Assembly: GCF_001866665.1 (NCBI RefSeq)
Contig: NZ_MLYO01000118.1
Span: 1-64,000, forward strand
Origin: Streptomyces monashensis
Lineage (GTDB): Bacteria; Actinomycetota; Actinomycetes; Streptomycetales; Streptomycetaceae
Reading direction: 5' to 3'
DNA: 64,000 nt
Of this stretch, positions 33,806 through 42,192 are shown piece by piece. The position numbers and the translations under genes are program-made. Position 1 is the stretch's first letter. The number at the start of each line of letters is the position of its first letter. The notes below the pieces were generated by a model. It searched no databases, was not told where the DNA came from, and was given only the letters and a program-made list of their open reading frames with translations.

Positions 33806-33988
33806 TTACGCGCCGTGGTGCGAGGAGGTCTCGTCGTCCTCGGGGGCGAGCTGGCAGGCGTGGCACAGGTCGTGCTCGCCGTCACGGCTGACGACGGTTC
33901 CCCAGCCGAGGCACACCTCGCAGTCGCGGGCGAGGTCCAGGTCGGGGCGGGGAGGCAGGAGGGGGCTGCGGTGGGCTCCGTAGGCCAT
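33806..33988 (-). CDS. small zinc-ribbon-like protein, conserved hypothetical
   Basis: A 60-residue protein with two Cys pairs, CEVC and CHAC, 18 residues apart, a probable structural zinc knuckle. The N-terminal MAYGAHRSPLLPPRPDLDLA is of a kind I associate with Streptomyces proteins of unknown role. A short palindrome TGACA/TGTCA lies 57 bp upstream (34045-34058). Monocistronic. Confidence 0.7.
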   Translation of the reverse strand: MAYGAHRSPLLPPRPDLDLARDCEVCLGWGTVVSRDGEHDLCHACQLAPEDDETSSHHGA

Positions 33989-34094
33989 GAGCTGTGCGGC
34001 TCCTCGGAAGTCGCGGGGAGGGGTGGCGGCGTCGCCGCGAGCGGTGACAACGCTGTCAGGCCGCTTCCAGTATGTCCGAGATATGCGGCATGTC

Positions 34095-34110
34095 TGTGGC
34101 GTACGTCACA
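34095..34110. promoter_or_regulatory. CRP-like site
   Basis: TGTGGCGTACGTCACA fits the Streptomyces Crp pattern GTG-N6-GNCAC exactly. It lies between the zinc-ribbon gene (start 33988) and the end of the aldo/keto reductase, about 105 bp upstream of the former. Single-site match; functional only if bound. Confidence 0.4.
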
Positions 34111-34161
34111 CAGTGACGCATCTCGCCCGCCTCCATCCCACCTCACCCGGCGTGCGTCGAG

Positions 34162-35205
34162 TCAGCCGAGGGTGCCGAGCCGGGCCTCCCGCCACAGGTC
34201 CACGCCGCCGTCGGTCGCGTACTTGTCGATCTCGGCCAGCTCCTCGGCGCTGAAGTCCGGGTTCTCCAGGGCCGCCACGTTCTGCTCCAGCTGCTCGGTC
34301 CGCGAGGCGCCGATCACGAGCGACGTCACCCGCTCGTCCCGCAGCGCCCACGCCAGCGCCAGCTGGGCGAGGGTCTGGCCGCGCCGGGCCGCGATGTCGT
34401 TCAGTGACCGCAGCCGGTCCAGCATGTCGTCCGTCAGCCAGGACGTGTCGAACGACGTGCCCTGTGCGGCCCGCGAGTCCCGTGGCACGCCGTCGAGGTA
34501 ACGGTCCGTCAGCAGCCCCTGGGCGAGCGCCGTGAAGCCGATGACCCCGAAGCCCTCCTCCTCGGCGGTGTCCAGCAGCCCGTCGGTCTCGATCCAGCGG
34601 TTGACCATGCTGTACGACGGCTGGTGGATCAGCAGCGGGGTGCCCAGCTCACGCAGGATCGCGGCCGCCTGCCGGGTGCGCTCGGCGTCGTAGGAGGAGA
34701 TGCCCACGTAGAGGGCCTTGCCCTGGCGGACGGCGGTGTCGAGCGCGCCCATCGTCTCCTCCAGCGGCGTGGAGGCGTCCAGCCGGTGGGAGTAGAAGAT
34801 GTCCACGTAGTCCACGCCCATCCGGCGCAGCGACTGGTCCAGCGAGGCCAGCACGTACTTGCGCGAGCCGCCGCCCTGCCCGTAGGGGCCGGGCCACATG
34901 TCCCAGCCGGCCTTGGTGGAGATCACCAGCTCGTCCCGGTACGGCGCCAGGTCCCGCTTCAGCAGCCGGCCGAAGTTCTCCTCGGCGGCGCCGTACGGCG
35001 GACCGTAGTTGTTGGCCAGGTCGTGGTGGGTGATCCCGAGGTCGAAGGCGCGCAGCGCGATCTCGCGCTGGGTCTCGAAGGGGCGGTCGTCGCCGAAGTT
35101 GTGCCAGTAGCCGAGCGACAGGACCGGCAGGTCCAGTCCCGAGCGGCCGGTGCGCCGGTAGCGCATGGTGCCGTCGTAGCGGGCGGGGTCCGCGACGTGG
35201 GTCAT
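34162..35205 (-). CDS. aldo/keto reductase, L-glyceraldehyde-3-phosphate reductase type
   Basis: A 347-residue NADPH-dependent TIM-barrel reductase of the YghZ/Gpr subgroup. Catalytic Asp and Tyr lie in THHDLANNYGPPYGAAEENF, Lys in ISTKAGWDMWPGPYG, and His in DIFYSHRLD, all conserved. The insert QGGGSRKYVLASLDQSLRRM is typical of this subgroup. ATG at 35205 is used. It is divergent from the chitosanase gene across a 286-bp gap. Likely detoxifies small aldehydes such as methylglyoxal. Confidence 0.92.
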   Translation of the reverse strand: MTHVADPARYDGTMRYRRTGRSGLDLPVLSLGYWHNFGDDRPFETQREIALRAFDLGITHHDLANNYGPPYGAAEENFGRLLKRDLAPYRDELVISTKAGWDMWPGPYGQGGGSRKYVLASLDQSLRRMGVDYVDIFYSHRLDASTPLEETMGALDTAVRQGKALYVGISSYDAERTRQAAAILRELGTPLLIHQPSYSMVNRWIETDGLLDTAEEEGFGVIGFTALAQGLLTDRYLDGVPRDSRAAQGTSFDTSWLTDDMLDRLRSLNDIAARRGQTLAQLALAWALRDERVTSLVIGASRTEQLEQNVAALENPDFSAEELAEIDKYATDGGVDLWREARLGTLG

Positions 35206-35424
35206 CGGGTCTCTCCGGGTGGTGCCGTAGGGGCCGCCGCTCCGGGTGCGGAGGGGGGCAGGTCCACCCTCGCTTCCGCGTGTCGTGCGCGTCCAACCGC
35301 CGTGCCGGATGGGATTGAGTGATTCCGTTTCTGAATCGGGTGCGGACGACCTGCCTCGTCGCTCACGGTTGTTCGATCCTACGAACTTCACGCGAGTCGG
35401 GTTACCGGCCCGCCACGCCTCTGA

Positions 35425-35439
35425 TAGGAAACTTTCCTA
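35425..35439. promoter_or_regulatory. CsnR-type operator upstream of chitosanase
   Basis: TAGGAAACTTTCCTA is a perfect 15-bp palindrome centred 60 bp before the chitosanase start. It matches the AGGAAA-N-TTTCCT box recognised by the ROK repressor CsnR in Streptomyces chitosanase genes. No csnR gene is adjacent. Confidence 0.75.
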
Positions 35440-35491
35440 CCAGTAGCGGTACGGACCAACTCCCCACCCCCCGCATCGACTTGGAGTCCCT

Positions 35492-36349
35492 GTGGTGCAC
35501 GCAGACCGCGAATCATCCCCCGCCACCGTCTCCCGCCGCACTCTCGTCGCCGTGCTCGGCGCCGCCGTCGCCTCCGGTGCCCTGATCGGCACCCAGCGCG
35601 CGAGCGCGGCCCCCTCCACCCGCGCGGCCCGGGCGGCCGGAGCGGGCCTCGACGATCCGGCGAAGAAGGAGATCGCCATGGAACTCGTGTCGAGCGCGGA
35701 GAACTCCTCGCTCGACTGGAAGGCCCAGTACAAGTACATCGAGGACATCGGCGACGGCCGCGGCTACACCGCCGGCATCATCGGCTTCTGTTCCGGCACC
35801 GGCGACATGCTCGACCTCGTCCAGCTCTACGCCGACCGCAAGTCCGGCAACGTCCTCGCGAAGTACCTGCCCGCCCTGCGCAAGGTCAACGGCAGCGACT
35901 CGCACGCCGGCCTCGACCCGGACTACCCCGACGACTGGCGCAGGGCGGCCAAGGACACCGTCTTCCAGCAGTGCCAGAACGACGAGCGCGACCGCGTCTA
36001 CTTCAACCCCGCGGTCGCCCAGGGCAAGACGGACGGCCTGCGCGCGCTCGGCCAGTTCTGCTACTACGACGCCATCGTCATGCACGGCGACGGCGGCGAC
36101 CCCACCAGCTTCAGCAACATCCGCAAGCGCGCGCTGCGCAGCGCCGAGCCGCCGGCGCAGGGCGGCGACGAGACGACGTACCTGAACGCCTTCCTCGACG
36201 CCCGGGTGTGGGCCATGAAGCAGGAGGAGGCACACAGCGACACCAGCCGTGTCGACACCGAGCAGCGGGTCTTCCTGCGCAAGGGCAACCTCGACCTGAA
36301 CACCCCGCTCGACTGGAAGACGTACGGGGACAGTTACCACATCGGCTGA
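35492..36349 (+). CDS. csn: secreted GH46 chitosanase
   Basis: A 285-residue endo-chitosanase. The N terminus carries a twin-arginine-type signal (SRRTLVAVLGAAVASGAL, ending near residue 40), suggesting Tat export. The catalytic acid Glu70 (SSAENSSLDW) and Asp88 (IGDGRGYT) are spaced 18 residues apart as in Streptomyces sp. N174 chitosanase (Glu22/Asp40 of the mature enzyme). GFCSGTGDM and FQQCQNDERDRVYF are further family marks. It hydrolyses chitosan to oligosaccharides. Controlled by the CsnR-type palindrome upstream. Confidence 0.95.
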   Translation: MVHADRESSPATVSRRTLVAVLGAAVASGALIGTQRASAAPSTRAARAAGAGLDDPAKKEIAMELVSSAENSSLDWKAQYKYIEDIGDGRGYTAGIIGFCSGTGDMLDLVQLYADRKSGNVLAKYLPALRKVNGSDSHAGLDPDYPDDWRRAAKDTVFQQCQNDERDRVYFNPAVAQGKTDGLRALGQFCYYDAIVMHGDGGDPTSFSNIRKRALRSAEPPAQGGDETTYLNAFLDARVWAMKQEEAHSDTSRVDTEQRVFLRKGNLDLNTPLDWKTYGDSYHIG

Positions 36350-36361
36350 CACACCATCAGC

Positions 36362-36418
36362 CGGCAGGCCGCCGGACGCGGCTCCCGGGACACCGGAGCG
36401 CGGCCCGGCGGCCTGCCG
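36362..36418 (+). terminator. terminator after chitosanase
   Basis: A perfect 14-bp inverted repeat (36362-36375 and 36405-36418) around 29 bases, starting 13 bp after the stop codon. Confidence 0.65.
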
Positions 36419-36560
36419 CGCCGCTCCCGGGCGAGGACCGGCGGAGCGCGGCGCACGCGGCGGGGTGTACTCGCGGGCCAGGGTCCTGACGGGGAAGGAT
36501 GGGCGGCGAGCGATCGATCACACCGGCATCGATCACAGCGACGCGGAGGAACAAGGACTC

Positions 36561-38201
36561 ATGTCGCACGAGCGAGCGGGCCGGCCGGCCGAGCCCGAGG
36601 ACCTGGTCGACGTGGCCCGGCTGGTCACGGCGTACTACGCGCTCCACCCGGATCCGGCCGACCCGGGACAGCGGGTCGCGTTCGGCACCTCCGGGCACCG
36701 GGGCTCGTCCCTGGCGAGCGCCTTCAACGAGGACCACATCGCGGCCACGAGCCAGGCCATCTGCGAGTACCGCGCGGAGCAGGGCACCGACGGCCCGCTC
36801 TTCCTGGGTGCCGACACCCACGCCCTGTCGGAGCCCGCGAAGGTCACCGCGCTGGAGGTGTTCGCGGCCAACGGCGTGAGCGTCCTGATCGACAGCGCCG
36901 ACGGCTACACGCCCACCCCGGCCGTCTCGCACGCCGTCCTCACCCACAACCGCGGCCGCGCCTCCGGTCTCGCCGACGGCGTCGTGGTCACCCCCTCGCA
37001 CAACCCGCCCGCCGACGGCGGCTTCAAGTACAACCCGCCGAGCGGCGGCCCGGCCGCCTCCGACGCCACCTCCTGGATCCAGGACCGGGCCAACCAGATC
37101 ATCACCGGCGGCCTGAAGGACGTGCGCCGGCTGCCGTACGCCCGTGCTCTCGCCGCCGGGACGACCGGACGGTACGACTTCCTCGGCGCCTACGTCGGCG
37201 ATCTGCCGAGCGTGCTGGACCTGGACGCGATCCGCGCGGCCGGCGTGCGCATCGGCGCCGACCCGCTCGGCGGCGCCTCCGTCGCCTACTGGGGCCGCAT
37301 CGCCGAAGAGCACCGCATCGACCTGACCGTGGTCCATCCGCACACCGACCCCACCTGGCGGTTCATGACGCTGGACTGGGACGGCCAGATCCGCATGGAC
37401 TGCTCCTCGCCCCACGCGATGGCCTCCCTCATCGAGCAGCGCGACCGCTTCCGCATCGCCACCGGCAACGACGCCGACGCCGACCGGCACGGCATCGTCA
37501 CCCCGGACGCGGGCCTGATGAACCCCAACCACTACCTCGCGGTCGCCATCGACTACCTCTACCGGCACCGCGAGCGCTGGCCCGCCGCCGCGGGCGTCGG
37601 GAAGACGCTCGTCTCCTCCACGATGATCGACCGGGTCGCCGCCGACCTCGGCCGGCCGCTGGTCGAAGTCCCGGTCGGGTTCAAGTGGTTCGTGGACGGA
37701 CTGGCCGGCGGCTCACTGGGGTTCGGTGGCGAGGAGTCGGCCGGCGCGTCCTTCCTGCGCCGCGACGGCTCGGTGTGGACCACCGACAAGGACGGCATCC
37801 TCCTCGCCCTGCTCGCCTCCGAGATCACGGCCGTCACGGACCGGACCCCGTCGGAGCACTACGCCGGCCTGACCGTCCGCTTCGGCACGCCCGCCTACGC
37901 CCGCGTCGACGCGCCCGCGACCCGCGAACAGAAGGCGCTGCTGGGCACGTTGTCCCCGGCCCAGGTCACCGCTGACACCCTCGGCGGCGAGCCCGTCACG
38001 GCCGTGCTCACCGAGGCGCCCGGCAACGGCGCCGCGATCGGCGGGATCAAGGTCACCACGGACAACGCCTGGTTCGCGGCCCGCCCTTCGGGCACCGAGG
38101 ACGTCTACAAGGTCTACGCCGAGTCCTTCCTCGGCCCCGCTCACCTCGCCCGGGTCCAGGAGGAGGCCGAGGCCGTGGTGCGCGGCGCACTGGGCGGCTG
38201 A
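36561..38201 (+). CDS. pgm: phosphoglucomutase, alpha-D-glucose-phosphate specific
   Basis: A 546-residue mutase interconverting glucose-1-phosphate and glucose-6-phosphate. The phosphoserine loop is VVTPSHNPPADGGFKYN (about residues 142-158); the metal-binding loop is GNDADADRHGI, the sugar loop GGEESAGASF, and the phosphate-binding loop RPSGTEDVYKVY. The start MSHERAGRPA at 36561 has AAGGA close upstream. It links glycogen/trehalose and cell-wall precursor supply; the maltokinase-cap protein downstream fits that context. Followed by a strong hairpin. Confidence 0.96.
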   Translation: MSHERAGRPAEPEDLVDVARLVTAYYALHPDPADPGQRVAFGTSGHRGSSLASAFNEDHIAATSQAICEYRAEQGTDGPLFLGADTHALSEPAKVTALEVFAANGVSVLIDSADGYTPTPAVSHAVLTHNRGRASGLADGVVVTPSHNPPADGGFKYNPPSGGPAASDATSWIQDRANQIITGGLKDVRRLPYARALAAGTTGRYDFLGAYVGDLPSVLDLDAIRAAGVRIGADPLGGASVAYWGRIAEEHRIDLTVVHPHTDPTWRFMTLDWDGQIRMDCSSPHAMASLIEQRDRFRIATGNDADADRHGIVTPDAGLMNPNHYLAVAIDYLYRHRERWPAAAGVGKTLVSSTMIDRVAADLGRPLVEVPVGFKWFVDGLAGGSLGFGGEESAGASFLRRDGSVWTTDKDGILLALLASEITAVTDRTPSEHYAGLTVRFGTPAYARVDAPATREQKALLGTLSPAQVTADTLGGEPVTAVLTEAPGNGAAIGGIKVTTDNAWFAARPSGTEDVYKVYAESFLGPAHLARVQEEAEAVVRGALGG

Positions 38202-38210
38202 CCGCCGAGG

Positions 38211-38246
38211 CGGCGGCCTCCGCCGACGCGGGCGCGGAGGCCGCCG
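38211..38246. terminator. terminator after pgm
   Basis: A perfect 13-bp inverted repeat (38211-38223 and 38234-38246) starting ten bases after the pgm stop, facing the end of the SGNH fragment on the other strand. Confidence 0.7.
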
Positions 38247-38251
38247 TGCGC

Positions 38252-38446
38252 TCAGCCGCGCCCGCGGTGCCGGTCCAGCCGGTCCAGGACCGCTTGGGCC
38301 ATGGCCTGTTCGCCCCTGGCGTTGGGGTGGGCCGGGGCGGCGGGCGCGGCGGGCCGGAGCGGCTCGATCCAGCGGTCCGCGGGCGACTTGCACATGTCGT
38401 GGCCGACCGTGGGGCCGTAGGTGTCCACGTACGCGGCCCGGTTGAC
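38252..38446 (-). pseudogene. C-terminal remnant of a secreted SGNH lipase/esterase
   Basis: About 62 residues on the minus strand (AAYVDTYGPTVGHDMCKSPA, DRWIEPL, APAHPNARGEQAMAQAVL) match the C-terminal end of Streptomyces secreted SGNH hydrolases, including the catalytic His in AHPNARGE. The frame is open upstream but the sequence there no longer looks like the family. The N-terminal roughly 200 residues, with the nucleophile Ser, are missing. Confidence 0.7.
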
Positions 38447-38460
38447 CGGAGCGCGCCCTC

Positions 38461-38541
38461 GGCCGCCGACCCGTCCACGGCCTGACCGACGCCCTCGACG
38501 CGCTGTGGGCGGCCATGGCGGACAGCGGACCGGTGCCATGA
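38461..38541 (+). pseudogene. C-terminal remnant of an unidentified upstream gene
   Basis: A plus-strand frame reading RRPVHGLTDALDALWAAMA and ending at the TGA that overlaps the next ATG by four bases (ATGA). Such an overlap implies a coupled upstream gene, but only its last ~26 codons remain before the sequence changes to the SGNH remnant. Likely lost by the same deletion. Confidence 0.45.
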
Positions 38542-39260
38542 GCCTCCTGATCCCGCTGTACGTGCACCCGGCCGAGGACCCCGGCGCCTGGCACCGGCTG
38601 ATCGCCGTGGCCGCCCGCACCTACGCGGTCGTCCTCAACCCGGCCGACGGACCGGGGGCCGCCCCGGACCCCGCGTTCACGGGCGTCGCCGGGTCACTGC
38701 GGGCGGCCGGCGCCCGGCTACTCGGGTACGTCGACACCGGCTACGGCATCCGGGACCGGGACCGGATCACCGAGGACGTGCGGCGGCACCTGGCCTGGTC
38801 CGCCGCCGACGGCCGGTTCCTCGACCGGGTGACCGCCATCCGTGAGGGCCTGCCCGCCTGCCGCCGGCTGGTGCGGGAGATCCGCCGACTGGGCGCGACC
38901 ACCGTCGTCCTGAACCCGGGCGTCCACCCGGCCCCGGCTATGCCCGCCTCGCCGACCTCACCGTCACCTTCGAAGGGCACTGGTCCACCTACGTCGGGGG
39001 CGTTCACCCGGCCGGCCTGGACGGGCCGCCGGCCGCCGCAGCGGTTCTGCCGTCTCGCCTACGGCGTCCCCGAGTCCCTCGTCCCGCTCGCCGTACGGAC
39101 CGCGCACGAGCGCGGCGCGGGGGTGTGCGGGCCGGTGACGGGGGAACTCGCCAATCCTTGGCCGGAGTTGACGCCGGCGTTGGCCCGGCCCGGTGGGTGG
39201 CCTGCGGGAACGGTGTGCGAAGCTGCGGGGACAGCGACCGCGCGACGGAGGAGAGGCGCC
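38538..39260 (+). pseudogene. frameshifted spherulation-specific family 4 (spherulin 4) protein
   Basis: Reads as spherulin-4-like TIM-barrel protein from ATG 38538 (MSLLIPLYVHPAEDPGAWHR, then VVLNPADGPG). At about 38935 the frame shifts by a missing C, GYARLADLTVTFEGHWSTYV continues in another frame, and at about 38998 an extra G restores the first frame (AFTRPAWTG, then GVPESLVPLAV). The two changes compensate over about 65 bp and sit in C and G runs, so they could be sequencing errors or a genuine scrambled segment. The end is unclear and runs into the next gene. Related proteins are putative polysaccharide hydrolases. Confidence 0.65.
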
Positions 39261-39262
39261 TC

Positions 39263-39922
39263 ATGGCCATCATCCACCACACCACGCTCAAGCCCACGAA
39301 GCTGGAGCTGCTCACCGACTGGCTGCCCTCCCGCCCCTGGTACCGCGGCGGTCCGGACGCCCCGGTGCTGACCAAGTCCGGCGGCTTCCGGCTGGACGAC
39401 CCGGCGGGCGAGGTCGGGATCGAGTTCATGGTGGCCACGGACACCTCCACCCCCGAACCGACCGCCTACCTCGTCCCGTTGACGTACCGCGGCGCACCGC
39501 TGGCCGGCGCGGAGCACGCCCTGGTCGGCACGATGGAGCACGGTGTGCTGGGCAGGCGCTGGGCCTACGACGGCTGCCACGACCCGGTGCTGGCCGCCGA
39601 GCTCCTGAGGCTCATCGACGGCCGGGCCCAGGCGCAGGCCCAGAGCATCGACAGCGCCCCCGACCACGAGGTGGCCCGGTCCCGCACCGGAGTTCCCTTC
39701 GCCCTGGACAGCTTCACCCCGGCCCCGGTCGACGACGAGCACGGCACCCGCCTTCCCGCTCCGCACGGCACGGTCCTCCAGGTGCACCGGGTCCTGACCC
39801 CCGTCCCGCAGGAGGACCCGCCGGTGTCCCCCGAGGGCGCCGTCGGCCATGTGTCCCGCTGCTGGCAGGCGCCGGACGGCACGCGTCTGTCGGCGCTGTT
39901 CGTGACGGTGCGCACGGCCTGA
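39263..39922 (+). CDS. maltokinase N-terminal cap-like protein
   Basis: A 219-residue soluble protein resembling the N-terminal cap domain of maltokinase (Mak) found as a free-standing actinomycete protein. Conserved marks are HTTLKPTKLELLTDWLPSRP, a central DDPAGEVGIEFMV, TYRGAPLAGAEHALVGTMEH and RRWAYDGCHDPV. GGAGGAGAGG precedes the ATG. No kinase domain is attached. A role near glucan/trehalose metabolism is inference from family. Confidence 0.8.
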   Translation: MAIIHHTTLKPTKLELLTDWLPSRPWYRGGPDAPVLTKSGGFRLDDPAGEVGIEFMVATDTSTPEPTAYLVPLTYRGAPLAGAEHALVGTMEHGVLGRRWAYDGCHDPVLAAELLRLIDGRAQAQAQSIDSAPDHEVARSRTGVPFALDSFTPAPVDDEHGTRLPAPHGTVLQVHRVLTPVPQEDPPVSPEGAVGHVSRCWQAPDGTRLSALFVTVRTA

Positions 39923-39987
39923 TCCGGGACGTCCCGACGCCACTCAGGCGCCTTCTGGCATGGTCCGGTCAAATCTGACAGTCTTTT

Positions 39988-40027
39988 GACGATTCGACGA
40001 TTCGACGATTCGACAGTCCGACGGTTC
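39988..40027 (+). repeat. five tandem 8-bp repeats upstream of the M1 peptidase
   Basis: GACGATTC repeated three times exactly (39988-40011), then GACAGTCC and GACGGTTC. It lies about 90-130 bp before the peptidase start, in its promoter region. Either a simple-sequence slippage tract or a multi-site operator. Confidence 0.8.
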
Positions 40028-40113
40028 GCCCCTCCGCGGCCGCGCCGGCGCACCCCAGCCGGCCGGCCGCCATCGAGCAGGCCGGGATCCCGGCCGCCGC
40101 AAAGGAGCAGCGT

Positions 40114-41985
40114 GTGAGACCGACCCCCCACAAGGCCCTCGGCGCCGGTGCGCTCACCGTCGCCGCGCTGGCCGCCCTCGTCCTCCCCGCAAGCCCCGCC
40201 GCCGCAGCCCGGCCGGCCCCGCACCGGGCCCCGCGCCCGGCCGCCGCCTGCACTCCGGCACAGGTCGTCGGCAACGGCGGCTTCGAGAACGGCACATCGT
40301 CGTGGACGCCATCCTCGGCCGGCACGATCACCAGCCGCTCCGGACAGACCGCCCACGGCGGCAGCTCCTACGCCTGGCTGGACGGCACCGGCAGCACCCA
40401 CACCGACAGTGTGAGCCAGAGCGTCACCGTCCCGGCCGGGTGCGACAAGGCCACCCTCACCTTCTGGCTGCACATCGACACCGCCGAGACCACGTCGTCC
40501 GTCGCCTACGACACGCTCACGGCCAGGATCGGCAGCACGAAGCTGGCCACGTACTCGAATCTCGACAAGAACACCGGCTACGTGAAGAAGTCGTTCGACG
40601 TGTCGGCGTACGCCGGACAGACCGTCACCCTCTCCTTCACCGGCACCGAGGACGCCAGCCTCCAGACCAGCTTCGTGCTGGACGACATCGCGCTCGACAC
40701 CTCCGGCGGCACCGCACCGCCGGGCGACTCCACCCGCACCCCGGCCACGCCGTCGTACACCGTGAACCTCAGCGGCGACACGACCGGCACCCGGTGGACC
40801 GGGCACGAGAGCGTGACCTTCACCAACGCCTCGGCCGCCGCCCTGAACGAGGTCTATCTGCGGCTGTGGGACAACTACCACGGCACGTGCGACGCCATGC
40901 CGATCCAGGTCACGGGCGTCACCGGCGGCACCGCGGAGGCGCCCACCGTGGGCTGCACCGCCCTCAAGGTCGACCTGCCGGCGCCGCTCGCCCAGGGCCA
41001 GAGCGCCACCATCGGCTTCGACCTCGGCATCACGGTGCCCAGCGGCGCCGACCGCTTCGGCCACGACGGCGCCTACAGCTTCATCGGCAACGCCCTGCCC
41101 GTCCTCGCCGTCCGCGACAGCTCCGGCTGGCACCTGGATCCGTACACGAACAACGGCGAGTCCTTCTACTCCCTGGCCGCCGACTTCAAGGTGACCCTGG
41201 ACCACCCCAGCAGCCTGCTGGTCCCGGCCACCGGCACCTCCGCCGACACCCCCGGCGCGGGCGGCCGTACGGTGACGACGGCGACGGCGTCCGCGGTGCG
41301 TGACTTCGCCTGGGCCGCCGGACCCTTCACCAAGATCTCCGGCACCTCGAACGCAGGCGTCGCGGTGAACGTCTACTCCGTCCCGGGCATCAGCTCCGCC
41401 GACGCCCAGTCCATGCTCAGCACCGCGAAGAGCGCCGTGGACGCCCACGCGGGCCGCTTCGGCGCCTACCCCTACGGCGAGCTGGACGCCGTGCTCGACA
41501 ACAACTACTGGTTCGGCGGCATGGAGTATCCGGGGTTCGTCCTGGACGTGGTCAGCAACACCGCGCTCACGCACGAGATCGGGCACCAGTGGTGGTACGG
41601 CATCGTCGGCGACGACGAGTACAACAGCCCCTGGCTGGACGAGGCGTTCACCGACTACGCCACCGACCTCGCCCTCGGCAAGGCCGGCAGCAACTGCTGG
41701 AACAGCGTCTCCTGGGCCTCGTCCGACGAGAAGATCACCAACTCCATGGCCTACTGGGACGCCCACTCCTCGCGCTACTCCACCGTCGTCTACGGCTACG
41801 GCAAGTGCGCCCTGCACGACCTGCGCCGCGTCCTCGGCGACACCGCCATGACCAAGCTGCTGAAGGACTACGCGAGCGCGCACTGGTACGGCGTGTCGAC
41901 CACGGCCGAGTTCAAGGCGGCGGCCCAGGCGGCCACCAGCACCGACCTCGCGTCCTTCTGGGCGCAGCACCGTATCGACGGCTGA
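40114..41985 (+). CDS. secreted M1 family metallopeptidase with N-terminal carbohydrate-binding-like domain
   Basis: A 623-residue aminopeptidase-type enzyme. Signal peptide ~1-32. Residues ~46-195 form a beta-sandwich (NGGFENGTSSWTPSS, ending SFVLDDIAL) like binding modules of secreted hydrolases. The M1 N-domain follows, then the catalytic gluzincin part: exopeptidase-type motif GGMEYPG, zinc ligands HEIGH (487-491) and Glu510 in WLDEAFTDY. The HEXXH-18-E spacing is canonical. GTG start with AAGGAG six bases upstream. The sequence ends soon after the catalytic domain. Confidence 0.9.
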   Translation: MRPTPHKALGAGALTVAALAALVLPASPAAAARPAPHRAPRPAAACTPAQVVGNGGFENGTSSWTPSSAGTITSRSGQTAHGGSSYAWLDGTGSTHTDSVSQSVTVPAGCDKATLTFWLHIDTAETTSSVAYDTLTARIGSTKLATYSNLDKNTGYVKKSFDVSAYAGQTVTLSFTGTEDASLQTSFVLDDIALDTSGGTAPPGDSTRTPATPSYTVNLSGDTTGTRWTGHESVTFTNASAAALNEVYLRLWDNYHGTCDAMPIQVTGVTGGTAEAPTVGCTALKVDLPAPLAQGQSATIGFDLGITVPSGADRFGHDGAYSFIGNALPVLAVRDSSGWHLDPYTNNGESFYSLAADFKVTLDHPSSLLVPATGTSADTPGAGGRTVTTATASAVRDFAWAAGPFTKISGTSNAGVAVNVYSVPGISSADAQSMLSTAKSAVDAHAGRFGAYPYGELDAVLDNNYWFGGMEYPGFVLDVVSNTALTHEIGHQWWYGIVGDDEYNSPWLDEAFTDYATDLALGKAGSNCWNSVSWASSDEKITNSMAYWDAHSSRYSTVVYGYGKCALHDLRRVLGDTAMTKLLKDYASAHWYGVSTTAEFKAAAQAATSTDLASFWAQHRIDG

Positions 41986-42031
41986 CGACAGCCCGGCGGC
42001 CGACGACAGCCGGCGACGGCTGACGACGGCC
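41981..42031 (+). repeat. three imperfect repeats at the end of the M1 peptidase gene
   Basis: The 11-mer YGACGACRGCC occurs at 41983, 42001 and 42021, in 18-20-bp units that begin at the stop codon of the peptidase gene. Similar in kind to the stop-codon repeats at 1809-1858. Confidence 0.5.
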
Positions 42032-42192
42032 GGTCGTGACCGATCCCGCGGCGGGCGGTCGCGGAGGCGGCTCGGGCCACCTCTGCGACCGTCCGCCGTA
42101 CGATCGTCGGGCCACCCGTATGGACCAAGCAGGGCCCGGGATGGCCGTGTTGGGCGGCTTCCGGCGTGCGGGGCCGCCCGACTGCGTGTCAG

